7,900 nucleotides of DNA from the NCBI GenBank assembly GCA_945931735.1, contig CAMEPN010000072.1, positions 1 to 7,900 on the forward strand, read 5' to 3'. Source of the DNA: an uncultured Clostridia bacterium (lineage in GTDB: Bacteria; Bacillota; Clostridia; Oscillospirales; Ruminococcaceae). The position numbers and the translations under genes are program-made. The notes beneath the pieces were generated by a model that saw only the letters and a list, made by a program, of their open reading frames with translations, had not been told where the DNA came from and did not search any database. Positions 1-6,495 of the stretch are shown in pieces. Position 1 is the first letter of the stretch. Each line of letters begins with the position of its first letter.

Positions 1-16
1 AAATTCTCAAGTGTAA

Positions 17-22
17 TATAAT
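17..22 (+). promoter_or_regulatory. Possible -10 box (TATAAT) for the AIM24-family gene
   Basis: A perfect TATAAT lies 45 nt before the start codon at 68. The matching -35 region would fall outside the window, so this cannot be confirmed. The region is AT-rich, so a chance match is possible. Confidence 0.4.
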
Positions 23-67
23 TAAAAAAAGGGTATTTTCGCCCTATAACAGTAAAGGAGTTTATTT

Positions 68-742
68 ATGAGATACGAAATCAAAGGCGAGCCGTTGCCC
101 GTTGTACTGTGCTATCTTGACGCAGGCGAGAGTGTTCTCTGCGAAAAGGGCGCAATGTCTTGGATGACCCCCAACATGAAGATGCAGACAAGTACCGGCG
201 GAATTGGCAAGGCATTCAGCAAGATGTTCTCCGGCGAATCCATGTTCCAGAATACATACACCGCTGAGGGCGGCCCCGGAATGATCGCATTTGCGTCCAG
301 CTTCCCCGGCTCTATCATTCCGTTCGACATCAGTCAGGGCGACATGATCGTTCAGAAGAGCGGTTATCTGGCTTCCGAGCCTTCCGTAGAGTTTTCTATC
401 GCATTCCAGAAAAAGCTCGGTTCGGGCTTCTTCGGCGGCGAGGGCTTTATCATGCAGAAGCTTCACGGCAAGGGCATGGCGTTCGTTGAGATCGACGGTT
501 ACGTTGTTGAGTACGAGCTTCAGGCAGGTCAGCAGATGGTCATTGACACAGGCTACCTTGCTGCAATGTCCGCAACCTGCACAATGGATATCCAGACAGT
601 AAAGGGAATAGGCAACGCTCTGTTCGGAGGCGAGGGTCTTTTTAACACGGTTGTTACCGGCCCCGGCAAGATCTATCTCCAGACAATGCCTATAAGCAAT
701 GTTGCGGGTGCTATCTCTTCTGTTATGCCCAGCAGCAACTGA
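68..742 (+). CDS. TIGR00266 / AIM24-family protein
   Basis: The 224-residue product is the usual length for bacterial TIGR00266 (AIM24, PF01987) proteins, a beta-rich soluble family with no established bacterial function. Visible family features are an opening segment with a Gly-Ala-Met turn (residues 28-30), a GES-F-N motif near 56-62, a hydrophobic PGSIIPFD stretch, and two copies of the hallmark FGGEG motif at about residues 122-126 and 186-190. There is no signal peptide or membrane segment, so it is probably cytoplasmic. The start is supported by AAAGGAG at 54-60, seven bases before the ATG. It appears monocistronic, with its own terminator just downstream. Codons are biased to AAG, TTC, ATC and GGC, which suggests good expression. 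The family assignment is firm; the molecular role is unknown. Confidence 0.9.
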   Translation: MRYEIKGEPLPVVLCYLDAGESVLCEKGAMSWMTPNMKMQTSTGGIGKAFSKMFSGESMFQNTYTAEGGPGMIAFASSFPGSIIPFDISQGDMIVQKSGYLASEPSVEFSIAFQKKLGSGFFGGEGFIMQKLHGKGMAFVEIDGYVVEYELQAGQQMVIDTGYLAAMSATCTMDIQTVKGIGNALFGGEGLFNTVVTGPGKIYLQTMPISNVAGAISSVMPSSN

Positions 743-762
743 TATATGTCAAAATAATTATT

Positions 763-800
763 ATACGGGAGCAGTATACCTGTTCCCGTATTTATTTTGT
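763..800 (+). terminator. Intrinsic terminator after the AIM24-family gene
   Basis: A 12-bp stem (763-774 with 780-791, one G-U pair) with a 5-nt loop is followed by the T-rich run TTATTTTGTT. The upstream flank at 750-757 is the complement of TTATTTTG, so the structure could also stop transcription from the other strand. Confidence 0.85.
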
Positions 801-818
801 TACAAATTCTTAATTCTG

Positions 819-836
819 TATTACATTTCTGTAATA
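819..836. promoter_or_regulatory. 18-bp palindrome, candidate operator
   Basis: Two perfect 7-bp arms, TATTACA and TGTAATA, flank a 4-nt centre. It ends four bases before the -35 box at 841, a position used by dimeric regulators. The symmetry is seen directly; that it is an operator is inference, and no regulator gene lies in the window. Confidence 0.45.
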
Positions 837-840
837 AATA

Positions 841-869
841 TTGACAGACATGGTGTTTGATGATACACT
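841..869 (+). promoter_or_regulatory. Sigma-A type promoter for the ABC operon
   Basis: A perfect TTGACA (841-846) is separated by 17 bp from TACACT (864-869), which matches TATAAT at four of six positions. The predicted start of transcription is about 876. It is the best promoter found in the 377-nt gap before the ATPase gene. Confidence 0.7.
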
Positions 870-874
870 GTATT

Positions 875-911
875 TGGCAGAAAATTATTTTTTTGTGCAA
901 CTTTTCTGCCA
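875..911 (+). promoter_or_regulatory. 5'-end hairpin in the ABC operon leader
   Basis: A perfect 10-bp inverted repeat (TGGCAGAAAA at 875-884, TTTTCTGCCA at 902-911) has a T-rich 17-nt loop. The left arm coincides with the predicted transcription start, so the hairpin would cap the mRNA 5' end. It could protect the message or act as a weak attenuator, since a short T-rich run follows. Which of these holds cannot be told from sequence. Confidence 0.5.
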
Positions 912-933
912 TATATTTTGTTATATATATTGA

Positions 934-1092
934 GGTCACCTCTAAAAACCTTGTTTGAGTGAAAATGTGCAGAGCACACCGCCTGCTGCGTTAAACCTCC
1001 TAGTAAGGCATACAGCCTTATTTAGTCGGTTTTCCTTGCAGTCACTGCACTCTGCCCATTTACCCTTTACAAACCGGTTTTTAGATGTTCCC
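934..1092. mobile_element. MITE-like repeat element inserted in the ABC operon leader
   Basis: Terminal inverted repeats of 17 bp (934-950 and 1076-1092) match at 14 of 17 positions, including a perfect 10-bp core TCTAAAAACC. Both ends begin GG, and each side is flanked by TTGA (930-933, 1093-1096), a candidate 4-bp target duplication. The element has no transposase. It is open in two overlapping frames, one per strand, and the + strand frame runs into the ATPase gene. The translated pieces (for example SENVQSTPPAALNLLVR and LPFTNRFLDVPL) resemble small dispersed hypothetical peptides I recall from Clostridia; this last point is memory, not a search. The low-complexity TTGA match alone could be chance. 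Confidence 0.6.
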
Positions 1093-1106
1093 TTGAATAA
1101 CCTTTT

Positions 1107-1115
1107 AGGGGGGAG
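1107..1115 (+). promoter_or_regulatory. Ribosome binding site that sets the ATPase start
   Basis: The purine run AGGGGGGAG lies just outside the right end of the inserted element and four bases before the TTG at 1120. The alternative starts at 955 (TTG) and 1153 (ATG) have no comparable site. The spacing is slightly short but usable. Confidence 0.6.
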
Positions 1116-1119
1116 ATAT

Positions 1120-1860
1120 TTGGAAGATACAGCAAAGAAAACTCCCGCGGTCATGATAAAGGTGCGAAATCTCCGAAAGGAATACCGCCTTGAGGACGAC
1201 ACTGTCGTGGCGCTGAAAAGAATAAACCTTGATATAATGCAGGGCGAGATATGCTGCATTTTCGGCACCTCCGGCTCGGGCAAATCGACGCTGCTAAACC
1301 AGCTCGCGGGGCTTGAAAAGCCTACCTTCGGCGATGTATATATCCGCGGAGTTCCGATAACGCAGCTTTCGGAAAATGAGCTTGCCGCTTTCAGACAAAA
1401 GCATATCGGCTTCGTTTTCCAGTCGTACAATCTTCTGCCTTTTATGACTGCAACGGAGAATGTTGCCATGCCGCTGATGTTTCGAGGGGAGAGCAAGCGG
1501 CTCAGGACGAAAAAGGCGGTCGCTATCCTTAAAAAAGTCGGTCTTGCCAATCGCCTGCGGCATTATCCCCGACAGATGTCGGGCGGTCAGCAGCAGAGAG
1601 TCGGAATTGCGCGTGCATTCGTTGCGAAGCCCGATGTTGTCTTTGCCGACGAGCCGACGGGAAACCTTGACTCAAAAACCACTATCGAGGTCATGGATAT
1701 GATAAAGGCTTTCGCGCGGAAGTTCAATCAGACGATCGTGCTTGTGACGCATGACCCCGAAATGGCAAAATACGCCGACCGGATCGTAACGCTTGTCGAT
1801 GGCAAGATAGTGAATGACACTAAAGTAGCAAAAGGAGAAAAAGATGAACAGACTACATAA
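1120..1860 (+). CDS. ABC transporter ATP-binding protein, MacB/LolD type
   Basis: With the TTG start at 1120 the product has 246 residues, typical for this ATPase class. All nucleotide-binding motifs are intact: Walker A GTSGSGKST (49-57), Q-loop Gln101, signature MSGGQ (153-157, Met in place of the usual Leu), Walker B ending in Asp177 with catalytic Glu178, D-loop GNLD (181-184) and switch His211. It would power the permease encoded at 4739-6127. The open frame continues upstream to a TTG at 955, but those 55 extra codons mostly come from the inserted repeat element and are probably not native. ATG 1153 is a third option, but it lacks a ribosome binding site. The end overlaps the next gene by 17 nt, pointing to translational coupling. 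The family is certain; the start is probable. Confidence 0.9.
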   Translation: MEDTAKKTPAVMIKVRNLRKEYRLEDDTVVALKRINLDIMQGEICCIFGTSGSGKSTLLNQLAGLEKPTFGDVYIRGVPITQLSENELAAFRQKHIGFVFQSYNLLPFMTATENVAMPLMFRGESKRLRTKKAVAILKKVGLANRLRHYPRQMSGGQQQRVGIARAFVAKPDVVFADEPTGNLDSKTTIEVMDMIKAFARKFNQTIVLVTHDPEMAKYADRIVTLVDGKIVNDTKVAKGEKDEQTT

Positions 1861-4735
1861 GCTCGCCGCCGCATTTCTGCTGAGCGCGGCGCTGGCAGTA
1901 CCCGCAGGGGTCACTTCTGCTTTCGCGGAAACCTCCGTTTCTGAATTATCGGATATTCCCGAAAGCGCGCCTGTCGTTGTGAATTATTATCTGACAAACT
2001 CAAAGGGGAACGAGATACATTCGCTCACTTCCTCCGTAGAGTTCAATATGCGCATAGTTATAAAGGATATCGGCGTCAAAAGGGCGGATATCGGCAGCGC
2101 AGACGATATCGACTTCATAAAGTCCCTTGACACATTCAAGGGTACGCTCAAGGACATAAAAATAACCGACTCCAAGGACGGTCTGCTGGTTTATGAGATA
2201 AATCTCGAGAAATGCAAGTGGAACGGCGGAGAAAAGACGTTCGGCTTTATGGTCGGTTATCCCTCCGTCGGAAGCTCATACAAGGAGCTGTCGCTGTCCG
2301 TGTCGGAATGCTATGCTTCGGGCGGGAGCACATTTGACGACAGCGTTGCCGAGCCAATGTTCAGAATATCAGCAGCCGAGCCGACAAATCCGATAAAGGC
2401 GGGCGAGGAAGGCACGCTCACCGTTTCGGTAAAGAACATGGGAGCGACGAGCGCGGAGCGCGTGCTTATTGATTTCGCGTGCGACGGCGACCTGACATTC
2501 GTCGGGGGAACAGGGTCGCAGGAAATAAACTATATTCTTTCGGGCGGGACACAAACGGTAAAGCTTAAATACAAGGCGTCGGATAAGATAACGTCCTCTC
2601 ATCAGAATATTGGCGTGTCAATGAGATATTACTATGACAACGGTTCGAGCGAGGTGCAGGGCAGCGCGTCCTCAACGCTGAACGTCGCGTCAGAGCTGTC
2701 CTCGGCGCAGAAAACCTATCCGGTTGTAATAACGGATTTCACGCTTTCCGAAAAGCAGCTTGAGCCTGACACCGAATACACCGGCACAGTTACCGTAAAA
2801 AATATCGGCACGGCGGATATGAACGGAGTATTTGTCAAGTTTACAGGTACGGACAGCTTTATCCTCACCGACGGAACAAGCTCCGCATATCTTAGCAGCA
2901 TAAAGCAGGGCGGCAGCGCTCAGCTTACCGTAAAGCTCAGAACGCTGAACGAGATAGTTTCGCTTCGGCAGGACCTCGGAATGACGCTGAAATACAGCTA
3001 TATGTCCGGCGGGGAAGAGATGAGCGAAACACATGAGGAGTCGTTCACGATGTTCGCGCCGCTGAGCGGCTCGGAGCCACTTCCTTACGTTACATTTTCC
3101 AAGCTTGACGAACCCGTAGCCGCAGGTCACAAGTACCGCTATAATGTATATATAGAAAACAAGGGCGATGTCGGAATGGAAGATGTCCGCGTCAGCGTAA
3201 AGGGCGGGGAATGCATAAACATAGTCGACGGCACCGACGCCGCATATGTTGAGTCTGTCGGAGCAGGGGAGAAAAAGGCAGTACAGGTAGTTTTTGAAAC
3301 CGCTGCCGAGATAACCGGCGCTACCCAGCAGATTGAAGTGAACCTTAATTACAGATACATCTCTGCGGGGAAGAAGAACACCGCGTCGCTGGACGCTTCG
3401 CTAAGCATTCCCGCCGAGATATCGGGCGCTCCCGTCCTCCGCATGACGGGAGAGAAGCTTTCGGAAGCTATCGTTGCAAACACCGAATATGACTACACTC
3501 TTACCATAACCAATTACGGCGAGATCTCCGTAAAAGACCTCTATATCGACTTCACAGGCTCGGAGTCGCTTTATTTCCTCGACGGAACGGAGTATGCGAG
3601 AGTCGACGCTATCGGCGCGGGAGAGAGCGCAGATGTAAAGGTCAAATTCAGAACGACCGAAAACATCTCGTCGGTTAAGCAGTCTATTGCCGCTTCAATA
3701 AAGTACAGCTACGGCGTTTCCTCCGCTGAAAAGGACGGCGCAGCCGAATGCTCCGTAACTGTCATTGCAGCAGGCGCAAATGACGGCGGCAGCACCGAGG
3801 GCGCTCCTAATATTATCCTCAGCGGCTATGATATCGGCGCCGAGCAGATAGCAGCGGGAGATACCTTCGACCTTGCGCTGGATTTCTACAACACGAGCGC
3901 CGACACGGGTGTCGAAAATCTTATTATGACCGTCAACGCTTCCGGTGACATCAGCATTTACGGCGGAGCCAATACATATTTTTATAACAAGCTGTCCGCA
4001 GCGGGCGCACTGCATGAGGACGTTAAGCTTCGCGCGCTCGCAACCGCGGAGACGGGGACTTCTTCCGTGAACATCAGCTTCAAGTATGATTATGTCGAGA
4101 ACGGAGTGCGCAATACAGTAACGACAGACCAGACGCTTTATATCCCCATTTATCAGCCCGACAAGATGACATTTGATGTTGCCGTCCCCACATATTCCGT
4201 TATGGCAGGAAACGAGGTTTATATCACCACGACCTACATGAACAAGGGCAGGAGCGATATCTCCAACTGCAAGGCGGAGATCGTCGGCGATGTAAGCGCG
4301 CTGTCTACATCTAAGGTGCTTGGAAACCTTGCGCCCGGCGCAAACGGCTCGTTTGACTTCATCGTAACGCCGTATATGGGCGGTCAGTGCGAGTTTACGA
4401 TAAAGATAACCTATGACGACGCAACGCTTAACGAGGTTGTAAAGGAATATCCCGTAAGCTTCCCCGTTGAGGAAATGTATAATGACCCCGGCACGATGGA
4501 ATGGTCTATGACCGATGAAATGCCTATGGAAGAGGAGAGCGGCTTCCCGTGGTTCATTGTGTGGATAGGTATAGGAGTTGTCGCAGCGGCGGGAATTGTG
4601 GTTCTGATAGTTGTACTCACAAAGCGCGCCAAGGCGAAGCGCAGAAAGCTTACCGAAGAGGACATAAACTGGGAGGACGATCTTGACGATGTTCTGTCCG
4701 AAACGTCCGACAGCGACAAGGAAACTAAGGTCTAA
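1844..4735 (+). CDS. Large membrane-anchored protein with tandem Ig-like (CARDB/COG1361-like) repeats
   Basis: This 963-residue protein has a signal peptide (Lys6, hydrophobic 7-19, likely cleavage after AFA at 28), an N-terminal domain (about 29-168), and six related beta-rich repeats of 105-115 residues starting near 170, 292, 412, 529, 654 and 772. One transmembrane helix (about 903-926) and a short cytoplasmic tail follow. Repeats share an early Val/Ile-x-Asn-x-Gly strand, a DGT-x-x-Ala-Tyr turn (clearest in repeats 2-4) and a closing Gln-Ile...Tyr-x-Tyr strand. This resembles CARDB/NEW3/COG1361 'S-layer-like' domains. The tail is strongly basic (927-935), then acidic (938-960). There is no LPXTG or dockerin. 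ATG 1844 has AAAGGAG at 1831-1837 and overlaps the ATPase gene. Its place between ATPase and permease suggests it is the extracellular partner of the transporter. The ligand is unknown. Confidence 0.85.
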   Translation: MNRLHKLAAAFLLSAALAVPAGVTSAFAETSVSELSDIPESAPVVVNYYLTNSKGNEIHSLTSSVEFNMRIVIKDIGVKRADIGSADDIDFIKSLDTFKGTLKDIKITDSKDGLLVYEINLEKCKWNGGEKTFGFMVGYPSVGSSYKELSLSVSECYASGGSTFDDSVAEPMFRISAAEPTNPIKAGEEGTLTVSVKNMGATSAERVLIDFACDGDLTFVGGTGSQEINYILSGGTQTVKLKYKASDKITSSHQNIGVSMRYYYDNGSSEVQGSASSTLNVASELSSAQKTYPVVITDFTLSEKQLEPDTEYTGTVTVKNIGTADMNGVFVKFTGTDSFILTDGTSSAYLSSIKQGGSAQLTVKLRTLNEIVSLRQDLGMTLKYSYMSGGEEMSETHEESFTMFAPLSGSEPLPYVTFSKLDEPVAAGHKYRYNVYIENKGDVGMEDVRVSVKGGECINIVDGTDAAYVESVGAGEKKAVQVVFETAAEITGATQQIEVNLNYRYISAGKKNTASLDASLSIPAEISGAPVLRMTGEKLSEAIVANTEYDYTLTITNYGEISVKDLYIDFTGSESLYFLDGTEYARVDAIGAGESADVKVKFRTTENISSVKQSIAASIKYSYGVSSAEKDGAAECSVTVIAAGANDGGSTEGAPNIILSGYDIGAEQIAAGDTFDLALDFYNTSADTGVENLIMTVNASGDISIYGGANTYFYNKLSAAGALHEDVKLRALATAETGTSSVNISFKYDYVENGVRNTVTTDQTLYIPIYQPDKMTFDVAVPTYSVMAGNEVYITTTYMNKGRSDISNCKAEIVGDVSALSTSKVLGNLAPGANGSFDFIVTPYMGGQCEFTIKITYDDATLNEVVKEYPVSFPVEEMYNDPGTMEWSMTDEMPMEEESGFPWFIVWIGIGVVAAAGIVVLIVVLTKRAKAKRRKLTEEDINWEDDLDDVLSETSDSDKETKV

Positions 4736-4738
4736 GCC

Positions 4739-6127
4739 ATGAAAATAATTGATATGATAAAGATCTGCCTGCAAAACCTGCTGCGCCGAAAAAGCCGTAC
4801 TATCCTTACGGTGCTCGGCGTAGTGGTGGGCTGCTGTGCGATCGTTACAATGCTGTCCATAGGCATAGGCGTGCAGAACTCTCAGCAGATAATGCTCGAG
4901 GGAATGGGCGACCTTACGCTTATACAGGTCTACGCGGGCGGAAGCAACGCCAAGCTAAACGACGAGGCGCTCAATAAATTCCAAAAGATAGCTAATGTCG
5001 ACGTTGCGCTGGGAAAGGCGTCGTTGGATAACATCGGGTACACTATTTATGCGGGCGAGCAGAACAGGTATCAGGCGAACTGGGCGCAGATAGTCGGAAT
5101 AAGCGAGGACGCAATGGAAAAGTTCGGCTTCGAGCTGCTCGAGGGTACATACCCAAAGTCAAAGTTTGAGGTGCTCGCGGGTCAGTTTACCGCATACAAC
5201 TTCATGGACTCGCAGCGTCCCGATGGCAACAACATGATAGACCGCTGGAGCTATATGTATCAATACAACCCCGACACGGGGCAGGATGAATACAACGAGG
5301 ACCCCGAGCTGCCCGACCCGTATTTCAATATGCTGGGTCAGAAGCTGACAATGGAGCTTTATTCCTATGAGGACTATGACAAAAAGATCACTCAAGAGGT
5401 GACGGTTACAGGCATAGTAAAGCAGGATTACAACAAGGACTACGCAACGAGCGAGGGCTTTATCTTCTTTACGTCAGACCTTGACGCGCTGGAAAAGCTC
5501 GTATATCCGACCAAGACCCAAAACAACAAGAATGAGTCCACTTATAACGAGATCTATGTTAAGGCAATGGACATTTCGCAGGTCGCGGACATTGAATCGG
5601 AGATAAAGAAGATGGGCTACTCGACCTATTCGATGGAGAGCATAAGAAAGCCCCTCGAAGAGGAAGCGCGCCAGCAGCAGATGATGCTCGGCGGACTGGG
5701 AGCTGTGTCGCTGTTCGTCGCCGCGCTCGGAATAACCAACACGATGATAATGTCGATATCCGAACGCACCAGAGAGATCGGCGTTATGAAGGCGCTCGGC
5801 TGCTACCTCGGGAATATCCGCGCGATTTTCCTTATGGAAGCGGGCTTTATCGGGCTTATCGGCGGGATCATCGGCGCGGGGATAAGCTTCCTTATTGCGC
5901 TGATAATCAACATCGTGTCGTCGCAAATGCAGTTCGAGAGTATTCAGCAGTTCTTTGAAGTCCTGCCCACGGTAATGGATCCCGCGAACAGCCCTGTTTC
6001 GATAGTGCCGCTTTGGCTGGCGGGATTTGCGATACTGTTTTCTATCATTATCGGACTTGGCTCGGGATTTTACCCCGCAAACAAGGCAGTGCATATTTCC
6101 GCGCTGGAGGCTATCAAGCGCGAATAA
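4739..6127 (+). CDS. ABC transporter permease, MacB/FtsX type
   Basis: The 462-residue product has the MacB-PCD/FtsX layout. A first helix (about 22-45) follows a basic N-terminus (NLLRRKSR), then comes an extracellular domain of roughly 270 residues, and three C-terminal helices (about 316-338, 362-393, 424-447). Two family motifs are clear: SERTREIGVMKALG (341-354), the cytoplasmic coupling segment after helix 2, and the ending GFYPANKAVHISALEAIKRE. The extracellular domain carries a Tyr/Asp/Pro-rich insert (about 155-198). The start is 3 nt after the preceding stop, with AAGG at 4727-4730. Members usually work as dimers that transmit ATPase motion across the membrane, for export, lipoprotein release or signalling. 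No MacA-like fusion protein is present here, and the 963-residue repeat protein may take that place. Confidence 0.9.
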   Translation: MKIIDMIKICLQNLLRRKSRTILTVLGVVVGCCAIVTMLSIGIGVQNSQQIMLEGMGDLTLIQVYAGGSNAKLNDEALNKFQKIANVDVALGKASLDNIGYTIYAGEQNRYQANWAQIVGISEDAMEKFGFELLEGTYPKSKFEVLAGQFTAYNFMDSQRPDGNNMIDRWSYMYQYNPDTGQDEYNEDPELPDPYFNMLGQKLTMELYSYEDYDKKITQEVTVTGIVKQDYNKDYATSEGFIFFTSDLDALEKLVYPTKTQNNKNESTYNEIYVKAMDISQVADIESEIKKMGYSTYSMESIRKPLEEEARQQQMMLGGLGAVSLFVAALGITNTMIMSISERTREIGVMKALGCYLGNIRAIFLMEAGFIGLIGGIIGAGISFLIALIINIVSSQMQFESIQQFFEVLPTVMDPANSPVSIVPLWLAGFAILFSIIIGLGSGFYPANKAVHISALEAIKRE

Positions 6128-6145
6128 AAATCATATTGCCCGAAA

Positions 6146-6162
6146 GAAAGGGTGCCCCTTTT
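6146..6162 (+). terminator. Short terminator-like hairpin after the permease gene
   Basis: AAAGGG (6147-6152), loop TGC and CCCTTT (6156-6161) form a perfect 6-bp stem ending in TTTT. It begins about 20 nt after the permease stop. It is small for an intrinsic terminator, and the long hairpin just downstream may share the role. Confidence 0.4.
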
Positions 6163-6170
6163 GGCAGTTC

Positions 6171-6220
6171 CGCCTCGCCGAAATTTCATCTAAGCGTTAG
6201 ATGATTTGCTCGGCGGGGCG
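6171..6220. repeat. Long imperfect inverted repeat (stem-loop)
   Basis: An outer 11-bp stem rich in G and C and an inner 7-bp stem are separated by an asymmetric internal loop. It is not followed by a T-run, so on its own it is not a classical terminator. It is the strongest secondary structure between the permease and the alcohol dehydrogenase gene. Confidence 0.7.
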
Positions 6221-6301
6221 AAAACTGTTTATCGGAATCACACTAAATTGCGGGCTTTTTGTTTTCAACAATGATATTTGTGGTCAGGAAAACATAATGC
6301 C

Positions 6302-6320
6302 TTTGTTAAAGATAAACAAA
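6302..6320. promoter_or_regulatory. Imperfect Rex-like inverted repeat
   Basis: TTTGTT (6302-6307) and AACAAA (6315-6320) form a 6-bp inverted repeat with a 7-nt centre. Clostridial Rex sites (TTGTTAA-N4-TTAACAA) place the same half-sites one base further apart. The location before a redox-linked gene is suggestive, but it lies over 70 bp upstream of the -35 box. The T-run after it (6323-6329) also allows a weak terminator reading. Confidence 0.25.
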
Positions 6321-6392
6321 AGTTTTTTTATCCATGTGTTGCAATATGTTTAATATGTAGACGGGCATATATATGTTATGCATTAAATACAT

Positions 6393-6421
6393 TTTACAAC
6401 TTCCGAGCGCGGTGTTATAAT
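6393..6421 (+). promoter_or_regulatory. Strong extended -10 promoter of the alcohol dehydrogenase gene
   Basis: TTTACA (6393-6398) is separated by 17 bp from a perfect TATAAT (6416-6421) that is preceded by TG at 6413-6414, giving the extended -10 form TGnTATAAT. Transcription would begin near 6428 and leave a leader of about 68 nt. Confidence 0.8.
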
Positions 6422-6435
6422 ATTAATGTAATAAA

Positions 6436-6456
6436 AATCAACCCGAAAAGTTGATT
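6436..6456 (+). promoter_or_regulatory. 5'-UTR hairpin of the alcohol dehydrogenase mRNA
   Basis: AATCAAC (6436-6442) and GTTGATT (6450-6456) pair perfectly around the loop CCGAAAA, near the predicted mRNA 5' end. A short odd palindrome, TGTTTCAAACA (6466-6476), follows just before the ribosome binding site. Roles in stability or regulation are inference. Confidence 0.45.
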
Positions 6457-6495
6457 AAATATGGCTGTTTCAAACATATCAAGGAGGACAAAACA

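Larger units (their letters stand above)
6138..6265 (+). ncRNA. Candidate structured RNA or complex 3' UTR of the ABC operon
   Basis: The segment can fold as a three-way arrangement. A closing stem GCCCG (6138-6142) pairs with CGGGC (6251-6255), which is directly followed by TTTTTGTTTT. Inside lie a short hairpin (6147-6161) and a long hairpin. The long one has AACTG/CAGTT at its base, an 11-bp stem (6171-6181 with 6210-6220, one G-U pair) and a 7-bp tip (6187-6193 with 6197-6203, loop GCG). It may be an independent small RNA, a processed 3' UTR or simply a terminator region. I recognise no known RNA family. Confidence 0.4.

Noticed and set aside
942..1550. Long open frame on the minus strand, about 200 codons, across the repeat element and the ATPase gene
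   Set aside because: It is antisense to Walker A and Q-loop coding sequence, has no ribosome binding site, and arises from the codon bias of the real gene plus the element, which happens to be open on both strands.
3695..4774. 359-codon minus-strand open frame opposite the repeat protein
   Set aside because: The translation has no recognisable domain, is rich in His, Arg and Cys as expected of an antisense shadow, and lies opposite a well-supported gene.
6013..6204. 63-codon + strand frame overlapping the permease end
   Set aside because: It is out of frame within the conserved permease C-terminus and runs into the structured intergenic region; no ribosome binding site is seen.
6171..6230. 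Hammerhead ribozyme, suggested by GATGA and GAAA near stems
   Set aside because: The required CUGAUGA core is absent and the stems do not form the three-helix hammerhead junction.
6451..6495. Upstream in-frame TTG start for the alcohol dehydrogenase
   Set aside because: The TTG lies within the right arm of the leader hairpin without a ribosome binding site, while AAGGAGG is ideally placed for ATG 6496, where family similarity begins.
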